DNA from: Planctomycetota bacterium | Lineage (GTDB): Bacteria > Planctomycetota > Uabimicrobiia > Uabimicrobiales > Uabimicrobiaceae | DNA length: 64,000 bases | Direction of reading: 5' to 3' | NCBI GenBank assembly: GCA_029260735.1 | Contig: JAJDCR010000131.1 | Span: forward strand, 1 to 64,000 | In this document: positions 59,701 through 64,000 of the stretch, piece by piece | Layout: each line of letters opens with the position of its first letter | Numbering within the stretch: the first letter of the stretch is position 1 | The notes under the pieces: model-generated | Databases searched by the model: none | What the model was told of the DNA's origin: nothing | The model's input: the letters and a program-made list of their open reading frames with translations, nothing else | Program-made: the position numbers and the translations under genes

Positions 59701-59826
59701 GTCGTAAATCTTTCGAAATCCCCTTTGCAGATGGCTAATCAAGTTATGGATTGCCGCTTAGACAAGAAAGAAGTGGAGTATTTTACATTTTCTAATTTTA
59801 CTTGGATGAGGTTGCTTTCCAAATGA
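56761..59826 (+). CDS. pgsC: Tandem PgsC/CapC membrane modules fused to a large C-terminal domain
   Basis: A 1021-residue membrane protein. PgsC/CapC, the membrane partner of the poly-gamma-glutamate ligase, is normally ~150 residues. Here two full modules occur in tandem. Module 1 (about 20-178) has GWTYSGIVVPGYLVP, ILTYWIA, GRDRFFVIILCSVAVRLAFD and GLIINALIANY. Module 2 (about 205-360) has GWEFSGILIPSLIAL and a matching second half. The GIVVPGYL motif is nearly identical to PgsC. The remaining ~660 residues are soluble and I do not recognise them; they contain WFKGSDEYLVVYEK, FLSGAHPQTNEDGSSN and LRPDAPHSAEILLAS, the last two His/Asp/Glu-rich enough to suggest a hydrolase-like fold. Two bases separate it from the regulator and four bases overlap the next gene (ATGA). 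Confidence 0.82.
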   Translation: MENFVFEIFPSRSLDQSVITTVWIGVMVFTFFNLRFGWTYSGIVVPGYLVPIIITRPVTAAIIIVESILTYWIAWFFSDFLARRGLWCNVFGRDRFFVIILCSVAVRLAFDGQILPELAGYLEKELSIQYDFHNSFQSLGLIINALIANYFWKSGVRKSLFPLIINVFTTYLIVRYLLMEHTNFNIGTLEYMYEGIAVSFAESPKAYIVLITVALFASKLNLYYGWEFSGILIPSLIALQWYEPIKIVFTFLEMIVIFTTASLILRMPFWQNRTIEKASKVFLFFNISFGYRMALGYFIEEVSPGVKISDFFAAGYLVATLMAVKIHEKNIAIRLSMVTIITSFAAAFVGNILGFLFFLLPPSQTKEISLPKVFVVEEPQKSLQKTLEKQQMLMYQNAFSSQKKISVFQRKTFSNSISEILLYIKTQEKYHLEKASVLLKKIHYKIVFVEKRYLFLQAKSKKTGTFVFDTQSPNDLHLETPLLYLHDFKTRDLAVQLWEKMNFRSLAIVSTTSSYSYHENFHKIVPNILQVKLAPRLSNELRVESVPANFNFASLKQVIGEYKIIWLTQKRLTQNNFLELFITPDTCLKALVKNLPLQSIKKSSRNLKTWLEQQKQKIPKRGSNLYKKAKIEDILFFDKVLITPLLKCIEHFDLVKTKFPPKYFQEILLIQKKLDRFGYGLVWFKGSDEYLVVYEKNKKRRRNWGTYVFRLGNSSPFVIQNPNPLFANCSFEFSVDLFYTINGKALFLSGAHPQTNEDGSSNFTDIKGKVSLFNLLYEAILRETLKPLAVVQTRGLKLRPDAPHSAEILLASSRGALQDETLSVFEKDLWNTLKQSELSVKLVDGSFEMAGYEINHLLQTKYLEQTQAKEFCVLWLSPLIHFIYKQQHDTLQKAQFRALGIKTIETDLFSFLQSLGIREKSSQIPNKLKSEIEKYLYLEDIVLLKKILKNHQNIQFFRVTDKGSRKAFLVISLNMYDFPLVVNLSKSPLQMANQVMDCRLDKKEVEYFTFSNFTWMRLLSK

Positions 59827-62261
59827 GACTCATGATTTTAATAGTAATTGCTGTGGCAGTAGTTTTAAATTACTCATATATTCAAGAACAATTTCAAGAA
59901 AGTATGAATAGTTTGTCTCTACAAGAAAGTAGTTTGCAATCGAAAAATATTGAAGAATCTATCAAAACATCGACCTATATTTTGACAACAAAGAGCTTAA
60001 TTTTTGATATAAAAAATTTAAAAAGTACTGTTAAACTCATAGCCAATGCAAATTTTGAGGCAACTCAAAATAATTTTGAGGAAGAGTGGAGGTATTCTTT
60101 TGTCTATCAAGTTTTAAACCAAAATTTAGAGGTTATTTTGGAACGTGAGAACCACTTGATCGCTAAAGTACCTCCCCCTTCGAACCACAAACAACAAACT
60201 TCGGATAAATTTTATTTGGAGTCATTGATTCCAGGGTATTCCAAAACCTTATATATTTCATTAGATAAGTTTTATCAAGAAGCCTGTTATTTGCAGGTAC
60301 AATTGCGAAAAAAACCTCTTGAAGTCTCTGAGGTTGTAGTGAGAGCCTACTATCAAGAAAAAACCTCAGAAAACAAGTTGGATTATTTGTGGCAACGAAT
60401 TCCTGATCACAAACAAAATTCCTTAACTCAGTATAATATATACCCTAAAAACTTATTAAGTCCGCAAGAAAAGAAAAATTTGCTTTCGCATTTATGGCTT
60501 CCTATTGCCCCCCAAGGAATACCAGGCAAAGACTACGCGAAGAGAAATCTTTATGTCTTAAGTGAAACACAAGGAGAAAAAATTACCAAAGAATTTCTTC
60601 CTGACGATGGCCTGCTGATAGATTCTAAATTACATGGCGTTATTGCTATTCCAGCAAATGGAGCTTTAGTTGAATTACATCTCGAAAATATTCAAAAAAA
60701 TTTTAAGGCAGAGCACATTGAGTTATTGTGGTATGGAAAAACTTTAGAAGAACGATTGTACAAAAAAATTTTTAGAGATCGTCCATATTTTATACATAAA
60801 AATTTTTATCGTGGCGGGCTGCTAGAAGTTAAAGTAAATGAAGAGGCTTTATTAAAGACCTTTATTGGTAAGAAAAAGACTCAAGTTGACAAGAAATCTC
60901 AGTATCTAAAATCTTTTCTGGTCAGTCCTGACACACCTATAGAATTCCAAATTTTTCACGAAAACCAAGCGGCTACTTTTTTACGCCTGGATATTCGGCG
61001 ATTTTCTGAAAATATAGAACTTGAGCAAGAAAAACAATCTGAGATTGCCTACGAGTTTTTTCAAGGAGTCAAAATCTTAAAGAAAGGTAATTTGCAAGTA
61101 GAAAACATGTGGTCTCTGTATGACCGAATTATAGATCCTATAAAAAAAATTTATACGACAGAGCCTAGCCAATACTACTTTTCTATACCAGCGAAGGTCA
61201 CTAAGATTAGATTTTCTTCTTCCCAAGATACCTTGATAAATGTTTATAACCGACCGTCTACTCTAATCTACAAGACGAATTTACCAGAAGATCTGTACGA
61301 CTACTCTCGTAAGAAAAAAGAGCAGTTTTCTTGGTTTTTAATACGCCCAACAAACTATATAGAGCTTGTTCAAAAGGAAAAAACTAAACTAGTTTTGAGA
61401 CAATCTCGCCCTCCGCAAGACGATCCAGAAATTTTACAAGGTCGCTATCTTACAGAATCTTATCCTCCACAGAAAGATTGGAGAGGACGATATTTGTTAA
61501 TCCCTAGATTAGAGAATTCTATAAAGCGCCGCCAGATGCTACCTGTTTCTTTTAAGGAAATTTTTGTCAACAGAAAAACATCTATTGAACTGCAGTCTTC
61601 CTATACAAAAAAACCTCAAATTTCTCCCAAACTGATTTATATTGGAAAAAAACTGGGGCTTTTCAAAATCGAGATATATCTTGATAATAAACAATTTTGG
61701 AAAAGTGAAGTTTATGGAATTCGTGGTGATATAGCACTGCCATCATTAACCCCAGGGCCATATACACTAAGAGTTGTTTCTTCTCAAGATGTGCGTTTTT
61801 TTATGAGCCATATAAAAACAAACCAACATCAGTTTGTTAAAAGGTTTGCGAATATCATTAAGCCAGACGAAGTTCTTAAGTTTTTTTATAAGAAAGAAAC
61901 ACCAGAAACAGAGAACCTTTCCTTAAGAATTTTTTCTCCTGAGTCTTCTGGAACCTTAATCTTATGGGTCACAATAAAAGCCTCACCTCGTTCTGATTTA
62001 CAGCCTGCTCAAAAATGGACTTTTCGAAAGCGAGTTTTTAAGATTTTACCTTCCGATGATAGCTCAACTTTGGTTTTATCCAACGCACAACAAAATGTTA
62101 ATAAGGGGCAACTCGTAATTATTCCCATTCATAGCGATTTTCTTCCTGGAGAATATGAAATAAATATAAAGTTGAAAGGAAAAAAAGAGCAATATTTTAC
62201 TCTTTCAAAAATTCTCCCTGGAGAAGAGCAGCATAGAGAATTTTTTACAGAATCAAAGTAA
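59823..62261 (+). CDS. Membrane-anchored envelope protein of unknown function
   Basis: An 812-residue protein with an N-terminal signal anchor (MRLMILIVIAVAVVLNYSYI) and a long periplasmic part made mostly of beta-rich segments (GVIAIPANGALVELHLEN, FSIPAKVTKIRFSSSQD, SLTPGPYTLRVVSSQDVRFF) similar in style to the sandwich segments of the 1814-residue protein. I know no family for it. The ATG overlaps the stop of the PgsC-like gene; an in-frame ATG at 59802 would extend it into that gene. It is last in the rightward operon. A periplasmic bridge between the inner-membrane synthase and the outer-membrane barrel is plausible but unproven. No CapA/PgsA is present, so it may fill that place. Confidence 0.65.
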   Translation: MRLMILIVIAVAVVLNYSYIQEQFQESMNSLSLQESSLQSKNIEESIKTSTYILTTKSLIFDIKNLKSTVKLIANANFEATQNNFEEEWRYSFVYQVLNQNLEVILERENHLIAKVPPPSNHKQQTSDKFYLESLIPGYSKTLYISLDKFYQEACYLQVQLRKKPLEVSEVVVRAYYQEKTSENKLDYLWQRIPDHKQNSLTQYNIYPKNLLSPQEKKNLLSHLWLPIAPQGIPGKDYAKRNLYVLSETQGEKITKEFLPDDGLLIDSKLHGVIAIPANGALVELHLENIQKNFKAEHIELLWYGKTLEERLYKKIFRDRPYFIHKNFYRGGLLEVKVNEEALLKTFIGKKKTQVDKKSQYLKSFLVSPDTPIEFQIFHENQAATFLRLDIRRFSENIELEQEKQSEIAYEFFQGVKILKKGNLQVENMWSLYDRIIDPIKKIYTTEPSQYYFSIPAKVTKIRFSSSQDTLINVYNRPSTLIYKTNLPEDLYDYSRKKKEQFSWFLIRPTNYIELVQKEKTKLVLRQSRPPQDDPEILQGRYLTESYPPQKDWRGRYLLIPRLENSIKRRQMLPVSFKEIFVNRKTSIELQSSYTKKPQISPKLIYIGKKLGLFKIEIYLDNKQFWKSEVYGIRGDIALPSLTPGPYTLRVVSSQDVRFFMSHIKTNQHQFVKRFANIIKPDEVLKFFYKKETPETENLSLRIFSPESSGTLILWVTIKASPRSDLQPAQKWTFRKRVFKILPSDDSSTLVLSNAQQNVNKGQLVIIPIHSDFLPGEYEINIKLKGKKEQYFTLSKILPGEEQHREFFTESK

Positions 62262-62404
62262 TTTGAATCATCTTTCTGATTCCCTTATGAGGTTTATCAG
62301 CTAACCACTTGTTTTCACTAAAATCAAATCAAAAAAAACGATTTTTCCGCTGCTGAATGCAGGATACAGATGATCTCAAATTATAATAGAGAAGCAAAAA
62401 ATAC

Positions 62405-62433
62405 TTGATATAGTCACATGAACAAGATAAAAT
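62405..62433 (+). promoter_or_regulatory. Candidate sigma-70 promoter for the PEP-CTERM gene at 62478
   Basis: TTGATA (62405-62410) and TAAAAT (62428-62433) are separated by exactly 17 bases, 44 bases before the ATG. This near-consensus promoter indicates that the gene is transcribed independently of the polymer operon. Confidence 0.55.
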
Positions 62434-62477
62434 ACTTTTAAGTTTTTTGTTAATTTTCAAAGTTAAGGTGTAAAGCT

Positions 62478-63203
62478 ATGAAAAAAATATTCTGTATCCT
62501 CATTTTGATTTCCTCTGTGTCCAATCTACTAGCAATAACAATCTTGACTCAAACAGCTCAAGGGTCACGTGCTGACTTAGCTTTTAATGGTAGCAGTTGG
62601 ACTACCTATACTTCAATGGTAACAGCTCAGCACACATTGGTCTCTGTGAATAATTTTGAAAATCTAAATGCTCAGAGTTTTGATGCTCTTTGGGTAGACC
62701 AAGAACTAGGTAATACACTATCGGCAAACGAAGTGACTAGTATCCAAAACTACGTTTCCGCTGGAAATAAAGCTATTTTAATCGGTGAAAACAGTAGTTG
62801 GAATGATTGGAATAACAGCATTTTGAGCATTGTTGGAGGCTCAGCAACAGGAGGCTGTGTTAGTGAGTTTTCAACTTCAACCTCAACTCATCCTGTTATG
62901 GATGGTATTTCTGGGGTTGAATTTGCCTGTGGTAGTGTCCTATCTTCCTCCACTGGCTCTCCTGAAATTTTAGTCAGCAGTAATCTGGCGGGGGTCTACC
63001 AAGTAGGAGCAGGAGAAGTAATTGTTATCTTAGAGTCCAACTTTCTAGATAATGGTCGAGTTGCTGCTAATACTGATTTTGCCAACAATCTTCTTCAATT
63101 TTTGGAAGATCCCATTAATACTGTTCCTGAGCCAAGTACCTTTTTCTTATCTGGCTTAACTTTGCTTTTCACTTGCTATTTAGGAAAACGACGCCGAGTT
63201 TGA
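62478..63203 (+). CDS. PEP-CTERM sorting-domain protein, GATase-like body
   Basis: A 241-residue exported protein: signal peptide (ending NLLA), a Rossmann-like alpha/beta body and a PEP-CTERM tail (VPEPSTFFLSG, helix, GKRRRV). The order ITILTQTAQGS, FDALWVDQELGN, SIQNYVSAGNKAILIGENS, THPVMDGI and GAGEVIVILESNF is that of class I glutamine-amidotransferase-like or DUF4350-type domains, in which the catalytic Cys is usually absent; no Cys-His-Glu triad is apparent. AAGGTG precedes the ATG. A strong candidate promoter lies upstream. Confidence 0.85.
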   Translation: MKKIFCILILISSVSNLLAITILTQTAQGSRADLAFNGSSWTTYTSMVTAQHTLVSVNNFENLNAQSFDALWVDQELGNTLSANEVTSIQNYVSAGNKAILIGENSSWNDWNNSILSIVGGSATGGCVSEFSTSTSTHPVMDGISGVEFACGSVLSSSTGSPEILVSSNLAGVYQVGAGEVIVILESNFLDNGRVAANTDFANNLLQFLEDPINTVPEPSTFFLSGLTLLFTCYLGKRRRV

Positions 63204-63297
63204 TTTTTCTCAAAACACTGTTTTTACATAAACTTTGGGGCAAATTTGCTTAGGTAGGCGAAAAAAAGATTGAAGGAGGAGAGGCTTTTTTGGAGTA

Positions 63298-63343
63298 CTT
63301 TCAAAAATGTGAAAAAAAATCTTTTTGCTCACATTTTTGAAAG
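63298..63343. terminator. Hairpin between convergent PEP-CTERM genes
   Basis: A perfect 15-bp stem, CTTTCAAAAATGTGA (63298-63312) with its complement (63329-63343), encloses a 16-nt A/T-rich loop. It lies about 95 bases past the stop of the rightward gene and 78 bases past that of the leftward gene. It lacks a clean T-run, so a bidirectional terminator role is only probable. Near-direct repeats of ATGCC(C/T)GACAT follow (about 63360-63415). Confidence 0.45.
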
Positions 63344-63421
63344 GTGTTTGGAGTTGAAGATGCCCGACATTCAAAAAGTTCAGAAAAAAATCAGAAGAAT
63401 GCCTGACATCTGCTTTTAGTA

Positions 63422-64000
63422 CTAGTGTTTCCTGTAAATAACTAAGGTAAAACCTAGCAAAAGACCAATAATAGTTGCTGGTTCGGGAACCGCAATATTT
63501 GCGTTGGCAAAGCGAAAGTTCCTCACGGAGATATCGTCTCCTCCGGCATCTTCATCAAAAAAAACTCGCCCGATAGCCTGATCTGTAATGACACCTAAAA
63601 ACTGAAACCCACTAGAAACAAGCACATCTTGAGTTGTACTTCCGATTAATTGATCATTTGTATCAAAAACAGAAAAACTCTCTCCTGCATTTAGAAGGTT
63701 ATTTCCGATAAAAGCTCCAAAAGCAGTCACAGGAGAACCGTCTAGGAACTCCACTTGCCAATCATCGTCTTCTCCATTATTGATATCTCCAGGAGAAATC
63801 GCATCTTCAAAACCAGGATCAGGAGGAGTAGAAGGACCTACTTCATTGTCGTTGTAGGTAAGAAAAGGAGCACCAACAGAGGTAAAACGAAAGCTCCGAG
63901 AAAGTCCAGTATTCACAGATTGCCAGTTGAGGGTAATCCCAACAGTGAAATTATTCACTGTAATGGGGTTATTTTGGAGTTCATCACTTAGTTCCATGTT
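63422..64000 (-). CDS. PEP-CTERM sorting-domain protein (5' end outside window)
   Basis: A partial gene: 193 codons are visible to the window edge and the frame is still open. There is an ATG at 63997, but no signal peptide follows it, so the true start lies beyond 64000. The visible body has alternating strands (FTVGITLNWQSVNTGLSRSF, GDDDWQVEFLDGSPVTAFGAF, SFSVFDTNDQLIG, IGRVFFDEDAGGDDISVRNF), a pattern seen in PEP-CTERM proteins with an AF(G)-type sandwich domain. The tail is VPEPATIIGLLLG, helix, YRKH. Confidence 0.82.
   Translation of the reverse strand, partial: NMELSDELQNNPITVNNFTVGITLNWQSVNTGLSRSFRFTSVGAPFLTYNDNEVGPSTPPDPGFEDAISPGDINNGEDDDWQVEFLDGSPVTAFGAFIGNNLLNAGESFSVFDTNDQLIGSTTQDVLVSSGFQFLGVITDQAIGRVFFDEDAGGDDISVRNFRFANANIAVPEPATIIGLLLGFTLVIYRKH

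Noticed and set aside
62478-63203. Including this PEP-CTERM gene in the polymer operon
   Set aside because: A 216-base gap and its own near-consensus promoter separate it, and PEP-CTERM genes are scattered singly throughout the window.

Overview
The window is an AT-rich, gene-dense chromosome segment from a diderm bacterium, most likely a planctomycete. The lineage call is inferred from gene content, not from a marker gene. The supporting content is ten proteins with PEP-CTERM sorting tails, a Hanks-type Ser/Thr kinase fused to WD40 repeats, a CHAT-STAND protein, several HEAT/PDZ/TPR proteins, an ECF sigma factor with a zinc-finger anti-sigma factor, and an HU protein with a Lys/Ala-rich tail. 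The low GC and this mix recall the Uabimicrobium-type lineage, but I cannot prove that. I found no rRNA, tRNA, CRISPR array, prophage or transposase gene.

Layout. 1-811 is a gene-free stretch rich in inverted repeats. 812-5519 holds three PEP-CTERM genes and an Nramp-like transporter, with reciprocal gene remnants that point to an old tandem duplication. 5885-14626 holds housekeeping and accessory genes: an iodotyrosine-deiodinase-like flavoprotein, a DUF1761-like membrane protein, a large CHAT/NTPase/TPR protein, an SRPBCC plus epimerase pair, an ATP-grasp protein and two PEP-CTERM genes. 14982-18502 is a minus-strand operon of a degenerate nuclease-fold lipoprotein, a small membrane protein and a kinase-WD40 protein. 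HU and a lipoprotein follow. 20036-27602 is a minus-strand stress-type cluster: ECF sigma, anti-sigma, a trypsin-fold HtrA-like protein that has lost all three catalytic residues, a HEAT-PDZ protein, and a 1375-residue TPR/macroglobulin-like protein. Next come a double-PDZ protein, ComM/YifB, an EndA-type nuclease, a HEAT-repeat membrane protein, two PEP-CTERM genes, a penicillin-acylase-family protein, a luciferase-like monooxygenase, another PEP-CTERM gene and a GAF hybrid histidine kinase.

The most notable region is 43446-62261, which reads as a divergent envelope-polymer locus. Leftward are a 1814-residue secreted TPR protein with an outer-membrane beta-barrel-like C-terminus and a 1349-residue HEAT-extended PgsB/CapB-type amide ligase. 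Rightward are a secreted N-formylglutamate-amidohydrolase-like enzyme, a CHASE2 sensor with a degenerate kinase core, a single-domain response regulator, a 1021-residue protein with two tandem PgsC/CapC modules plus a large C-terminal domain, and an 812-residue membrane-anchored protein. The genes within each arm are nearly contiguous or overlapping. My reading is a Gram-negative poly-gamma-glutamate-like (or other amide-linked polymer) synthesis, export and trimming system with its own sensor. The PgsB and PgsC homologies are seen in the sequence. The product, the export route and the roles of the other proteins are inferred.

Several intergenic regions carry related palindromic repeats built around a CCAGGG...CCCTGG hairpin, including a perfect 92-bp direct repeat (51-142 and 41078-41169) and a MITE-like inverted-repeat element (32229-32453).
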